From Vitis vinifera (lineage: Eukaryota > Streptophyta > Magnoliopsida > Vitales > Vitaceae): DNA of 64,000 nucleotides. The notes beneath the pieces were generated by a model that was not told the origin of the DNA, made no database searches, and saw nothing but the letters and a program-made list of their open reading frames with translations. Location of the stretch: positions 20,587,001-20,651,000 of the forward strand of contig NC_081820.1 in the NCBI RefSeq assembly GCF_030704535.1, given 5' to 3'. Shown piece by piece: positions 1 through 11,763 of the stretch; within the stretch, counting starts at the first letter, position 1; every line of letters starts with the position of its first letter. Made by a program: the position numbers and the translations under genes.

Positions 1-900
1 TCTCCAATAATAATCATTAGGGCACCAAAAGCTTCATCATCGTTAACATCCTCATCCTCATCCTCATCTACTACTCTTACCATTTACTATATCTTTATGT
101 ATAGGTGACTTTCTTAGATGTGTAGGTGGCAAAACCAGTTGGGACTTCTCAAGTCCTCTATGGTTTACACTCTGGATTTTTCAATAAATGACTTAGGTCC
201 ACTGCAAGTTTGGTCACAATAGCTTTTAGCTAAGCTTGTAGAGTTATTGCAATGGGTTTTGTACATCCCTTTGAAAGGCCAGGTGAGATTGTTCTAATTT
301 AGTGACTTTCTTGTTTGGTGAAAAACAAAAATTGGGAAAAAATGGAAATAAGGACAAAGTATTAAAAAAGGGATAATGCTGAGATAAACTTGTATTGCTT
401 CAGTTAATATCAAGTTACTCTTAGAATGGATGCACATAATAGGGATAAAAACTCAAATAAAGGACTATGCAATGACTCTAAAAGAAAGACAAAAGGTGTG
501 GAATAGATATGAAATAAGTAAAGATAAATAAAGGAAAAACTGAAATAAATAGCTTAGTTTTTTTTCCCTTCCCTCTATTTTTTCTCTTTCTTTTTTGAAG
601 GTAATAGGCAAAAAAGGAAATAAGAATAAATTTAGGAATCCTAGTGCATTAAGCACTTAGAAAAACTACCTAATGAGACTTAATGGAGGTATTAAGCACT
701 TAGATTGGTGCAAGATTTAGATGATGCAAAACATGTTGCAACATAAGTGGCAGTAGTTAGTGGTGAGTATTTCATGTTGCAAAACACTTCCATAAATTGA
801 CCTTTGATATTAATTGACGTGGGATAATATAGAGAAAAGAATACAAAGGAGTGAAATCGAAGTGGAAGAGAGAAATTCTAAAAGAATTATGAATATTATT
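1..900. other. Non-coding, AT-rich flank of copia element 1
   Basis: No coding region, RNA gene or recognisable repeat beyond a short TCC/TCA-rich run near 50-70. It ends at the copy of TTATT that flanks the 5' LTR. If the valyl-tRNA synthetase exons at 9 kb belong to a live gene, this stretch is probably part of an upstream intron. Confidence 0.5.
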
Positions 901-1066
901 TGTTGAATATAATGTATGTATAGTATATTATCTTTCCTTGTTAATATAGGTCACATGTATGGTAGTTAGGACTCCTAGCCTTGTATATATATATCTCTCA
1001 ATTGTAAGTAGAGATTACATGAATGAGAATTAAGGTTTTTCTTCTTTCTCTCATTCTCTCTCAACA
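901..1066 (+). repeat. 5' LTR of copia element 1
   Basis: 166 bp, starting TGTTGAATAT and ending CTCAACA. It matches 5760-5925 with about five substitutions, two of them in the pyrimidine run before the 3' end. Confidence 0.96.
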
Positions 1067-1080
1067 TGGTATCAGAGCCA
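1067..1080 (+). other. Primer-binding site (tRNA-iMet) of copia element 1
   Basis: TGGTATCAGAGCCA directly follows the 5' LTR. It is complementary to the 3' end of plant initiator methionine tRNA, the usual minus-strand primer of plant copia elements. Confidence 0.93.
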
Positions 1081-1720
1081 AGGAAGAAAACCTAATTCTT
1101 TCCTGTTTCTCGTGTCATCAACTCCGGGAAACCTTCCGGTGACCGTGTTTCTTTCCGGTCACCTTCCCCATCTCCCAATACTTTCCGATCAGTCGGATCG
1201 TCGTTAGAAACCACTCACCGCCGGCGAACTTTCCGGCGACCTATTTTTCCGACACCGACCATACCAGAAGGAGCGCCTGAAGGAGATCTCCAACTTTTGT
1301 GAAGGCATCGGCACCAAAAAGAGCATCCACGCGTCGTCCACGCTCCATTTTCCGGACGACGGCTGCATCTCACGCGCTGGCGCGTGAGGCATTTTCCGGC
1401 GAAACGCCTCCTCCTCCAGTTTCGCCTGACGCTGACCAGCCTCCCTACCTCCCTGGTTCTCCCATCCGAGCCCTGCACGTACCTCTTTTGGGGATTTTTG
1501 TCTTCGTCGGCCCTCCAAACAGTCTTTCCGGCGAAGCTCCGACTACTTTTTCTCCACTCCAATCCCTGCACGTGTCTTGGTAAGTGTTCTTCTACCTTTC
1601 TGGTGGTACCACGCCGTGATCTGAGGCCGTCTCCCTTTTTCAGTGGTGCCACGCCGCAATCTGAAGCCGTATTAGGGCTCTCTTCGATCCAAACATACTT
1701 CATTCTCCAGATAGGTGGAT

Positions 1721-4700
1721 ATGGCTACTAAAGCTTCCATTTTTTCCTCTGTCATATCTAGATCTCCTATAATTACTTCGGAGAAATTAGTTGGCAGTGA
1801 AAATTATCTTTCCTGGTCTGCCTCTGTTGAACTTTGGTTTATGGGTCAAGGATATGAGGATCACTTGATTACACAGGAGGCAGATATCCCTGAGGTTGAC
1901 CGCGTACAGTGGAGGAAGATAGATGCACAGTTATGTAGTGTATTATGGCAATCGGTTGATCCCAAGATTCTTCTTCATCTTCAGGCCTACAAAACTTGTT
2001 TTAAATTTTGGACTCAGGCCAAAGGATTATACACAAATGATATCCAGCGTCTTTATAAGGTGGCTTCTGCTATTGTCCATATCAGCCAACAGGACTTGGA
2101 TCTATCTACTTATATTGGCCAAGTTGCCTCTCTTAAGGAGGAGTTCTTGATTGTGATGCCTCTTACTCCTGATGTTGGGGTTCAACAAACACAGCTTGAC
2201 AAGTTCTTCATGGTTCTTACTTTTATTGGCCTCCGTCCGGATCTTGAGCTTGTCTGCGATCAGATTCTTGGTAGTTCATCAGTTCTGTCCTTGGATGATG
2301 TGTTTGCTCGCCTCCTCCGTATCTCCTCCACTCAGACTTTGCCATTTGATAGCACTTCAGATTCTTCTGTATTAGTTTCTCAAACTAGCTCTCGAGGAGG
2401 CCGCAATGGTACCCGAGGTAGAGGTCAACGTCCTCATTGCACCTATTGCAATAAACTTGGCCACACTCGCGATCGTTGCTATCAGTTACATGGACGGCCT
2501 CCTCGCACTGCCCATGTGGCCCAGTCCTCTGATTCTCCGCTGCCTCAGCCTCCGAGCTCTTCCGCATCTCAGGCTTCTGTTGCCTCTGTTGCCCAGCCTG
2601 GTAATGCCTCTGCCTGCCTTACCCACACATCTTCTCTTGGACCCTGGATTCTAGATTCTGGAGCTTCTGATCACCTATTTGGTAATAAGGATCTTTTCTC
2701 CTCTATTACTACTACCTCTGCTTTACCTACTGTTACCTTAGCTAATGGTTCTCAAACTGTGGCTAAAGGTATTGGTTTAGCCCTTCCTCTGCCTTCTCTA
2801 CCTCTCACTTCTGTCCTTTATACTCCTGAATGTCCTTTTAATCTTATTTCCATCAGCAAAATCACTCGTACTCTTAATTGCTCTATTACCTTTTCTGATA
2901 AATTTATGACCTTGCAGGACCGGAGTACGGGGAAGACGATTGGCATAGGACGTGAGTCTCAAGGCCTCTATCACCTCACCTCGGATTCATCTCCTGCAGT
3001 TTGCATTTCCACTGATGCTCCTCTCCTCATTCACAATCGTCTGGGCCACCCTAGTCTCTCCAAGTTCCAGAAGATGGTCCCTCGTTTTTCCACTTTATTG
3101 TCGCTTCCGTGTGAGTCATGTCAACTTGGGAAACATACTCATGTCTCGTTCCCAAAGCGTTTGAATAATCGGGCAAAATCTCCTTTTGAGCTTGTCCACA
3201 CTGATGTTTAGGGTCCTTGTCGGACTGCGTCTACTTTAGGATTTCAGTATTTTGTCACTTTCATTGATGACTATTCTCGATGTACTTGGTTATTTTTAAT
3301 GAAAAATCAAGCTGAGTTATTCTCTATTTTCTAGAAATTTTATGCTGAAATCCAAACCTAGTTCAATATTTCTATTCGTGTGTTACGCAGTGACAATGCC
3401 AGGGAATATTTTTCAGCCCCATTTACTTCGTTTATGTCTCATCATGGGATTCTTCATCAGTCTTCTTGTGCTCATACTCCTCAACAAAATGGGGTAGCTG
3501 AACGCAAGAATCGACATCTTGTTGAGACAACTCGTACTCTCCTCCTTCATAGTAATGTTCCTTTTCGTTTTTGGGGGGACGCTGTTCTTACCGCTTGTTA
3601 TTTGATTAATCGTATGCCCTCCTCTGTCTTACACGATCAGATTCCTCACTCCCTTCTCTTCCTTGACGAACCACTTTATTTCCTTCCTCCTCGTGTCTTT
3701 GGTTGTACTTGCTTTGTTCATATTCTCACTCCTGGACAGGACAAGCTTTCCGCCAAAGCCATGAAGTGCCTCTTCTTGGGATATTCCAGACTTCAGAAGG
3801 GTTATCGTTGTTATTCCCTTGAGACTCATCGATACTTTATCTCCGCTGATGTCACCTTCTTTGAGGACTCACCATTCTTTTCCACCACTTCTGAGTCTCT
3901 TCCTGTTTCTGAAGTCTTGCCCATTCCCATTGTCTCCCCACCTGATGCTATGCCCCCTTGACCACTTTAGGTTTATCATCGTCGCCCTCGTGTCGTTGCT
4001 CCTTTCCCTTTTGCTGAGGCACCTGCTGACTCACTTCCTATCCCTTCGGCTTCACCTGCCCCGGCTCTGCCTTCTCCTAATGACTTACCCATTGCTGTTC
4101 GGAAAGGTACTCGCTCTACTCGTAATCCTCATCCTATTTACAATTTTTTGAGTTATCATCGATTATCTTCACCCTATTTTGCTTTTGTTTCTGCTATATC
4201 CTCTGTTTCTCTTCCAAAGAGCACCCATGAAGCTCTTTCCCATCCAGGCTGGCGACAGGCAATGGTGGATGAAATGGCTGCTCTGCACTCTAATGGCACT
4301 TGGGATCTTGTTGTTTTACCCTTTGGTAAATCTACAGTTGGTTGTCGTTTGGTCTATGCAGTTAAGGTTGGTCCTGATGGTCAGGTTGATCGCCTTAAGG
4401 CCCGCTTAGTTGCTAAAGGCTATGCTCAGGTTTATGGTTCTGATTATGGTGACACATTCTCTCCTGTTGCCAAGATTGCTTCTGTCCGTTTGCTTCTCTC
4501 CATGGCTGCTCTGTGTTCTTGGCCTCTTTGTCAGTTGGATATTAAAAATGCCTTCCTTCATGGTGATCTTGCCGAGGAAGTTTATATGGAGCAACCTCTT
4601 GGTTTTGTTGCTCAGGGGGAGTCTGGTTTAGTGTGCAGGTTACGCCGTTCTCTATATGGCTTGAAACAATCTCCTCGAGCATGGTTTAGCCGTTTTAGTT

Positions 4701-5752
4701 CTGTTGTTCAAGAGTTTGGCATGCTTCGCAGTACAGCAGACCATTCAGTTTCCTATCATCATAACTCCTTGGGGCAGTGTATTTATCTGGTTGTTTATGT
4801 GGACGACATTGTCATTACAGGCAGTGATCAGGATGGTATTCAGAAACTAAAGCAACATCTTTTTACCCACTTTCAGACCAAAGACTTGGGGAAACTCAAG
4901 TATTTCTTGGGAATTGAGATAGCTCAATCCAATTCTGGTGTGGTCCTTTCCCAAAGGAAGTATGCTTTAGACATCCTGGAAGAAACCGGTATGTTAGACT
5001 GTAAACCGGTAGACACACCTATGGATCCGAATGTCAAACTTGTACCAGGACAGGGGGAGCCTTTAGGAGACCCCGGGAGATATCGACGGCTCGTAGGTAA
5101 ATTGAACTATCTCACCATTACTCGTCCAGACATTTCTTTTCCTGTGAGTGTTGTTAGTTAATTCCTACGGTCACCATGTGATAGCCATTGGGATGCCGTA
5201 ATCCGCATTCTTCGATATATCAAAAGTACACCAGGCCAAGGTGTATTGTACGAGAACAGAGGTCATACTCTGGTTGTTGGTTACACAGATGCAGATTGGG
5301 CTGGCTCACCCACAGATAGACGTTCCACTTCAGGGTACTGTGTTTTTATTGGAGGTAATCTAATATCTTGGAAGAGTAAGAAACAAGATGTAGTGGCCAG
5401 ATCTAGCGCTGAAGCCGAGTATCGAGCTATGGCTTTGGCAACATGTGAACTCATATGGTTGAGACATCTTCTTCGGGAGTTGAGATTTGGAAAGGATGAA
5501 CAGATGAAACTCATCTGTGATAACCAGACCGCATTACATATTGCATCCAATCCAGTCTTTCATGAAAGGACCAAGCATATTGAAGTTGACTGTCATTTCA
5601 TTAGAGAGAAAATCGCATCAGGATGTGTTGCTACAAGTTTTGTTAATTCAAATGATCAACTAGCAGACATCTTCACTAAATCTCTCAGAGGTCCTAGGAT
5701 TAAATATATTTGTAACAAGCTTGGTGCATATGACGTATATGCTCCAGCTTGA
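1721..5752 (+). pseudogene. gag-pol of copia element 1, six in-frame stops
   Basis: One reading frame covers the whole polyprotein. Visible in order are a UBN2-type gag, a CX2CX4HX4C zinc knuckle (about 2438-2480), the protease motif DSGASDHL (about 2650), the GAG-pre-integrase region (about 3020-3180), an integrase core with the HTPQQNGVAERKN signature (about 3470), RT with DIKNAFLHGD and the YVDD catalytic box (4796-4807), and RNase H (about 5280-5750). Stops fall at 3209 (TAG), 3332 (TAG), 3359 (TAG), 3959 (TGA), 3968 (TAG) and 5159 (TAA). There is no frameshift. The ATG at 1721 is preferred over the in-frame GTG at 1715. The 640-bp stretch before it is the untranslated leader. Confidence 0.95.
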
Positions 5753-5759
5753 GAGGGAG
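5751..5759 (+). other. Polypurine tract of copia element 1
   Basis: GAGAGGGAG directly abuts the 3' LTR and would prime plus-strand synthesis. Confidence 0.85.
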
Positions 5760-5925
5760 TGTTGAATATAATGTATTTATAGTATATTATATTTCCTTGT
5801 TAATATAGGTCACATGTATGGTAGTTAGGACTCCTAGCTTTGTATATATATATCTCTCAATTGTAAGTAGAGATTACATGAATGAGAATTAAGGTTTTTC
5901 TTCTTTCTCTCTCTCTCTCTCAACA
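5760..5925 (+). repeat. 3' LTR of copia element 1
   Basis: 166 bp, same ends as the 5' LTR, followed by the TTATT target duplication at 5926-5930. Confidence 0.96.
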
Positions 5926-5930
5926 TTATT

Positions 5931-6592
5931 AATCAAAGTCTAAAGTGTATAACATCGCTATGCCAATATATAGATAAACAATTCTAAATCTAATAGGAAA
6001 CCTTTTTTATAGGCAATTCTAACTCTCAAATAAAAATATTATCACTTCCTATATTTATGTCTAACATAAGTGTGCAATTTAATATCTTTATCTCCATTAG
6101 GAGGCCATTAGAGGGAGAATGGACGTTGTTGATGAGGATTCCTTTTGCTTCAGTAATCTCTAAAGGTGGGGAAAAGTGATATTAGGTGGGTTTATCCCTC
6201 CTTTCAAGAATCAAACCTTAGATTCATCGCCTAAATGGATCTCAAGTGTCAGCAGAAAGTGTTATAATCATGGATAGGGCTTCCTAAGGGTAATGGTGCA
6301 AGCTTCTTACAACATGATTTGCATTCAACCTATTAATCTGCAATTGATCTAATTGCAACCCGCCAAAATGGGCCCCTCCCCTGAGGAAATGCAACCAATG
6401 GTTAATGAGAGCTCTATCCTAAGCAACCCGCATAAAACCTTAATCCCTCTCTATGTTAATTTGACATACCAACTTATGCCTAATCAAATGGTTTCTACTA
6501 AACTCCTATGAACCTTCTCAATTTTGGGTGCTATACTAATGGTCGTAATGAAAATTGATAGAAAGTATGTGATTATGCAGCACAGGTATGTT
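5931..6592. other. Non-coding spacer between copia element 1 and the MULE
   Basis: I see no open frame of interest, no RNA gene and no clear repeat in this stretch. Confidence 0.5.
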
Positions 6593-6601
6593 GATGTAAC
6601 C

Positions 6602-7992
6602 AAGGATTGAAATATCGGTTTTTACGGATATATCGGTACTTTGATTTTACGAATATATCGGAAATATCGGAGAAATATCGGAGAAATATCGTGGATATTT
6701 TTTCACAAATATCAATAAAGTGAAAATTATTTAAAATTAATAGAAATGCTTGAAAAAACTTTAAAAAATGATAAAATAAGTAAAAATACACATTTTAAAG
6801 TTATCTTGTAAGTGTAATTGACATATATATAATTAAGAAGATATTTTAAACAAAGATATATTGGTAGATTCGATATTTGAATTTTAAAAATAATATATAT
6901 GAATTTTGAAAGTATATAGAGTTAGAATTAAATTAAAAAATATTTGATTTTATTGAATAAAAACAATTTATACATAAATATAATACATATGATATTACAA
7001 TAGTCCTTATACTAAGGAAGAGATCGATGTGATTTCATTATATTGTTAGATGAAGATGACCCAATTTGCTGAAGATAATGTTTATTTAAAAAATTTTAAA
7101 ATATTTTTATTAAAACATGTTTTATTATATTTTAAATGAAAATTAAATTAATTTATATAAATATTTTATTTGAGATTTAATTTTTAAAATTTTATTAAAA
7201 ACATATAGTAACAACTTTTTTTTATTAATATTAATTTATTTAATAATCAAAATAAAATTCAATAATTTATAATTATTTATATGGGTAGAGGAAAATTGCT
7301 CTCATGATTATTATTATTATTATTATTTTTTTTTATTTTTTTTTTTTTTACCTCTACTAAATCTAAAAATTAAAAGGGCCACCCACGTCTGAAGTTGCCC
7401 TCCAGCCGAGAGAATTCCCCTTTCCCCTTTTCTGAAGCTGCCCTCCAGCCAAGAGAGTTCCTCTTCCTAAAAAGACCTATCTTCCTCTGCCACTCTCAAT
7501 CCTCGCAGGTACTAATCTAATCACGTTCATATTATTTTTTTTGCAACCCCCGTTTGATTCCCAAGAAAATCCATCCCCCATTTGATTTCCGGGAAAATTC
7601 ATTCTCGTTTGATTTCCGAGAAAATCCATCCATTCAAAACCCCCAAAGAAAACCAAAAAATTTGCTTTTCTTTTGCTCCCTGTGTTTTCTGGATCTATTT
7701 TAAGGGTCTCTTTGTTGTTGTGCCATTGGATTTAAATTTCACGAACCCTAAATCCACGATTTTTGAGCCAGATTTTGTATCCTGTGCGCGGGCTGGACTG
7801 GTAGGAAAATATAGGGAAATTTCCCGATAAATCGGTATTTCGCCGATATTTCGCCGATATATCGGCGATTTTGCCGATTTTTTGTCGATTTTTCCGTCGA
7901 TCGATAATCGGTGACGATTATCGTTTCGACGCCGTCCGATATCCGATATTTCTTCGAAATATCGGCGACATTTTCCGATTTTTCAATCCCTA
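6602..7992. mobile_element. Non-autonomous Mutator-like element (MULE), 1391 bp
   Basis: A perfect 9-bp duplication GATGTAACC flanks the element (6593-6601 and 7993-8001), the size typical of Mutator insertions. The ends are inverted repeats: AAGGATTGAAATATCGG on the left and the reverse complement of CCGATTTTTCAATCCCTA on the right. Both termini are studded with the heptamer ATATCGG or its complement. The middle is AT-rich, then at 7380-7500 comes a GC-richer block containing a 43-bp imperfect tandem duplication (7388-7430 and 7431-7470). An 82-codon open frame (7582-7830) has no recognised similarity. No transposase is present, so the element would depend on one supplied elsewhere. Confidence 0.88.
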
Positions 7993-8001
7993 GATGTAAC
8001 C

Positions 8002-8190
8002 ATACTTGTACTCTTTAAGTAGAGATGGTTTGAGACCTTTTCAATAATTCCCAGAATACCCGACCCTAAGGTCTTCTCCAAGTGGGAATCCTAGGGATTT
8101 CAAAGGTACTTATTTTCATATCTTATCGCTTAGGTTAATCTAGCAAGGTCATACTGATAAACCTTTGCCCCAGGCAAAGCATTCCTGATA

Positions 8191-8231
<41 letters not shown>

Positions 8232-9009
8232 CTATAGGTGATTGGCAATAAAGATTTTATTGGAAAGTGCCTAACAAAAGGGGGCACCTCCTATGATATG
8301 AGAATGCATTTGATGCCAAAGGTGCCAACAATCCTTAAACAGCTAAAACAGTTAACTAAATCCATAAAAAAATTAAAAGCTACAATCTAGCACCAACCTT
8401 GACCCAGGCAAAGCATTCTTGAGTAAGTTGACCATATAGAATGTGAACAGAATGTATGCCAAAATTCAATAAAATATATGTACATTTAACTGTTTTCCAA
8501 TTATATATAAATAGTAGTAGTTTTAGGTTTTATGTTTCTGTCATTAAAATTAACAGACCAATTCAAGGACTTCAACAACTAAGAAGTTGTGCTGATTCTT
8601 TTCTGGTCGTCCTTTTGCTTGTGTTTAGTTCTTATTTTCCTTATATTTCTCTTATTTTCGTGTTATTTCTCAGCAGATATTTTTGAGTCCCTTGGCATGT
8701 TTTGTGCAATCCAACTCTTTTGCGTGAGTGTGTATTAATTTGATTAATCATTAAAAAGGGGCTTGTTGGAAAATAAATTATAAATCTTCTCTGAAAATCT
8801 TTGAAGGCACAGTTACAAAAAGATACATGTATCCATGAGGAGCATTAATTAGCACATTAGAATGTTATTATTCCTTTTACTTTTTTGGCTTGGATAATTA
8901 TAGGATTTTCAATTGGGACTCATTAGATAGCATGAAGGTGGTTATTTCATTGGAAATTTATGTATGAGATTCTAATAGTTGTGGTGGGCATATTTACATC
9001 ATTCTTTAG
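8002..9009. other. Non-coding stretch upstream of the valyl-tRNA synthetase exons
   Basis: AT-rich sequence without exons I can place. It ends in the acceptor TTCTTTAG before 9010, so at least its right part reads as intron. It holds one compound microsatellite. Confidence 0.55.
8191..8232. repeat. Compound microsatellite (TC)n(TA)n
   Basis: About 13 TC repeats followed by about 7 TA repeats. Confidence 0.95.
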
Positions 9010-9840
9010 GCGACCAGCTTATGTGCTTTGCCGGACGGATGCAATTGCAGAAATTATAAATAGCTATGAACTGGAGATTTTGACTCTTGCCACTTTATCA
9101 TCCTTGAAGGTATGTTGTATAGATTTTACTTCAGGGCAGTGCATGCTTGGATGGTGCACTTTCAATTTCAACCCTCATGATTTTGTGCTAATATGATAAT
9201 AATTTCTGTTGTAATTTTTCTAATTAATAAAGATTGTACTTTTCATATTGTGAAACTGTGTTTCCAAAGCAGACTGACTGTTATGTGGCTAGTTACATTA
9301 TCAAGCTCGAGGGGGGCAAAATGGAGGAACGGGAGTTTGTTGTATGTCTTATTAGGGTTTGTTTGTATACCATTAAAAATTTTCTCACATCGGAGCACAT
9401 ATTTTGCAGGTTCTTAATGAGGGTGATGATGCTCCTATCGGATGTGCTGTATCAGTAGTAAACGAGAGCCTTTCTGTCTATCTCAAGCTTCAGGGAGCTC
9501 TTAACGCAGAAGCAGAGCGAGAAAAACTCAGGAAAAAGATGGAGGAGATAAGAAAGTAAGTGCAGCTTCCTAAATCAAACCCTTAACCGTGACAAGTCAC
9601 GAGTAAAATGAAGTTGCATGTGTATTCATTTGCTGTTGGTTAATCAAATTTGTATTTTGCAGGCAACAGGAGCATCTAACACAAATCATGAGTGCTTCTG
9701 GGTACCAAGAAAAGGTTCCGGCCCGTATTCATGAAGAAAATGTAGCCAAGTTATCATCATTGATGCAAGAACTTTTGTCGTTTGAACAAGCTAGCCAGCA
9801 TCTGGAACGTGATATTGCAGCAGAACAAGAATCCCATTGA
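9010..9840 (+). CDS. Valine--tRNA ligase, last three exons only (partial)
   Basis: Exons are 9010-9109, 9410-9555 and 9663-9840 (stop TGA at 9838-9840), with GTATG and GTAAG donors and AG acceptors. Joined, they give about 141 codons in one frame. They match the end of plant valyl-tRNA synthetase: the tail of the anticodon-binding domain (RTDAIAEIINSYELEI, TLATLSSLK) and then the C-terminal coiled-coil tRNA-binding arm, rich in Glu/Lys/Gln. The full enzyme charges tRNA-Val with valine in cytosol and mitochondria. The Rossmann core with HIGH and KMSKS is not in the window. Intact frame and splice sites favour a live gene whose upstream exons lie left of the window, across an intron of more than 9 kb holding the copia and MULE insertions. 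A truncated duplicate is the alternative. Confidence 0.82.
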
Positions 9841-10790
9841 GTCTTCAACCTCACAGAAGGCCCCATTGGAGGAAACTTAAATTATTTTCTCTTGTTTTTC
9901 ATTACTAAGTGTGACATTTTGTTTTTTTGTTTTTTTGTTTTTTTTTAAATTGTGAAATTCTGAGACTTCCTTAAATTAAATGTTATCAGATTTTAAAATT
10001 TTTTAATGATCTAAATTTTGACAAATATTGGTTCAAATCGTTGCAAGTTTATCCTGGTGTTGGACCCCTACAAAATGTTCCACTGATATGTATTGGAAGA
10101 TGCCTAGTGACTTGCCTCAGCTCTGTTCTCAAGTATATTCCTGATCCTTACATATGAAAAGGGTTTCAATCCTTACTTTCATTCTAATGGATAGGACTAT
10201 ATATATATTTTTTTAGTTTTGCTTTTTGTCCTATCTCAATCATTACATATGAAAAAGCAACTAATAGTTTTTAAAACCAGGAATTAAAAAAAAATCTCAA
10301 ATTTAAAATTAGTTTTTATATAAGAATTATTATATTTTCCATTTTAAAAAGGAGAAAATAAAAAAGATATTCAACCAAAGTATATTACATGGCCCCAAAA
10401 ATATTGCTTCAGTACATGATATTGGATTCACTTCCATTCCATTCAATACCATTTAGATTACATTATGACTTTGCTTATTTAATTACATAGCAAAGCATTT
10501 TATCAAAACCACTCTCTTTATCTGCATCCAAACCACAAGGCATTAAAAGCTGAAACAAGCTCTTTCCGTAGCTTTCCACACACTCGCTGGCGATATTATT
10601 AGGGAATGGTCCATTTGATCCCTTCATGCCAACCGCCACGTACCAACCACCGGATTTACCTCCCACTTTTGGGATTTTCTCTTACTTTTTCTTACATATT
10701 AATATCTCCGTACTGGCCAAAAAATGAAGTACGGGCTAATAGTTAATTCTACTAAACTCCCACCTACCCTCTGTTTCTTTAGACTAATTA
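9841..10790. other. Convergent 3' region between the ValRS end and CBF4
   Basis: It holds the 3' untranslated DNA of the + strand valyl-tRNA synthetase and of the - strand CBF4-like gene. Poly-T runs lie at about 9910-9945. No further coding sequence was seen. Confidence 0.6.
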
Positions 10791-11447
10791 CTAAATAGAG
10801 TAACTCCATAACGACATGTCAGCATCCGCCGCCATGTCATCTCCACCGTAGCCATCCGCCACGCTATGCGGCGGAGGCATCAGCAGACCCTCAGCCATAT
10901 TCACCAGCAGACCCGGCATTCCAAAAACGTCCTCCTCATCCATAACAAACACATTATCCGGCGTCCTCACCTCACTCTCTTCCCTCCTCTCATCTTGCAT
11001 AACCCCATCATTCTCCATTGGCCTAAACGCCTCCGCCGCCTCCGCTGCCGCCTTCTGAATGTCCTTGGCGTCGCGGGAGCTAGGCACATGCAGCCGCCAC
11101 GCAGAGTCCGCAAAATTGAGGCAAGCCCCACGTCCCCTCAGCGCCAATGCCGCCACGTCGTGCGCGCGCGCAGCCATCTCCGCCGTCGGAAACGTCCCCA
11201 GCCATATCCTGGACGTCTTGTTGGGCTCCCTCACCTCGCATACCCACTTCCCGGAGTTCCTCCGCCGCACGCCGCGGTACACAGGGTGCCGCGTCTCCCG
11301 AAACTTCTTCCTCCCAGCCCGCTTCTTCGGGTGTGTGGAGGCCAGCATCAACTCTTCGCTGCCTCCATCAGAATCAGGCAAATTCAGGGAATCCCAATTG
11401 CATACGAGCGGGTGAGGGTCGGAATATGGTGGAGAAGTAGTATTCAT
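10791..11447 (-). CDS. CBF4: CBF/DREB1 transcription factor, CBF4-like
   Basis: Intronless, 218 aa. It carries both CBF hallmarks flanking a single AP2/ERF domain: [16 protein letters not shown] (residues 40-55) before it and DSAWR (114-118) after it. The AP2 domain (about 56-113) has the VYRGVRRR start, WLGTF and the [12 protein letters not shown] helix. The C-terminus is acidic and ends LWSYSI, a conserved CBF activation tail. CBF proteins bind the CRT/DRE core CCGAC in the nucleus and switch on cold and dehydration genes. The start is the first ATG after a TATA element about 120 bp upstream. Length and sequence resemble grapevine CBF4. The CBF call is near certain; the member number is from memory. 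Confidence 0.95.
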   Translation of the reverse strand: MNTTSPPYSDPHPLVCNWDSLNLPDSDGGSEELMLASTHPKKRAGRKKFRETRHPVYRGVRRRNSGKWVCEVREPNKTSRIWLGTFPTAEMAARAHDVAALALRGRGACLNFADSAWRLHVPSSRDAKDIQKAAAEAAEAFRPMENDGVMQDERREESEVRTPDNVFVMDEEDVFGMPGLLVNMAEGLLMPPPHSVADGYGGDDMAADADMSLWSYSI

Positions 11448-11566
11448 AACGGTGAAGACTGAAGTGTCGAGATTTAGTAAGAGCAGTTAAGGAGAACGGT
11501 AACTGATTTGAGTGCTGAGTGAAGCCCTTTTTGTGTGGAGATTTGGGTACAAAGTAATTAACGAGT

Positions 11567-11577
11567 TTTATATATAT
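11567..11577 (-). promoter_or_regulatory. TATA box of the CBF4-like gene
   Basis: Read on the - strand the site is TATATATAAA, about 120 bp upstream of the start codon at 11447, leaving a plausible 5' UTR of about 90 bases. Confidence 0.6.
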
Positions 11578-11740
11578 GGTTCCCAAACACGGTTCTGATA
11601 AGGAGACAGGCTGGAAAACCACGGTTACATAATTATCATAATTATTATTATTTTTTCTTTTTTTTTAAGAGAATCGAAGTGGGGCTGACTTGAATACAGC
11701 TGTAGGCTGGTGGCCAAGTTGTGGAGCGATGGTTGTACAA

Positions 11741-11763
11741 CACGTGTCATGAAAGTGACGTGG
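11741..11763. promoter_or_regulatory. G-box/ABRE and ACGT pair upstream of the CBF4-like gene
   Basis: CACGTGTC (a G-box overlapping an ABA-response element) at 11741-11748 and TGACGTGG at 11756-11763 lie about 300 bp upstream of the start codon. Such ACGT-core sites bind bZIP/ABF or bHLH factors. CBF4-type genes respond to drought and ABA as well as cold, so the sites fit, but function is inference. Confidence 0.45.

Larger units (their letters stand above)
901..5925 (+). mobile_element. Ty1/copia LTR retrotransposon 1 (complete structure, coding-dead)
   Basis: The element runs from a 166-bp 5' LTR to a 166-bp 3' LTR, both beginning TGTTGA and ending CAACA. A 5-bp target duplication TTATT lies at 896-900 and 5926-5930. 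The primer-binding site follows the 5' LTR directly and a purine tract precedes the 3' LTR. The order gag, protease, integrase, RT, RNase H is that of Ty1/copia. I count about five differences between the LTRs, so the insertion is fairly young. The coding frame has six in-frame stops and no frameshift, so the element cannot mobilise itself. Confidence 0.97.

Noticed and set aside
1204..1731. Overlapping frames on both strands in the GC-rich leader of copia element 1
   Set aside because: They lie between the primer-binding site and the gag start, match nothing and overlap each other. This is the element's untranslated leader.
6111..6250. Possible LINE endonuclease fragment
   Set aside because: A few residues looked LINE-like (GRMDVVDED) but no second motif, length or poly-A tail supports it.
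10866..11622. Long frames on the opposite strand and other frames of the CBF4-like gene
   Set aside because: Antisense and shifted shadows of a GC-rich coding region; none has a recognisable domain.
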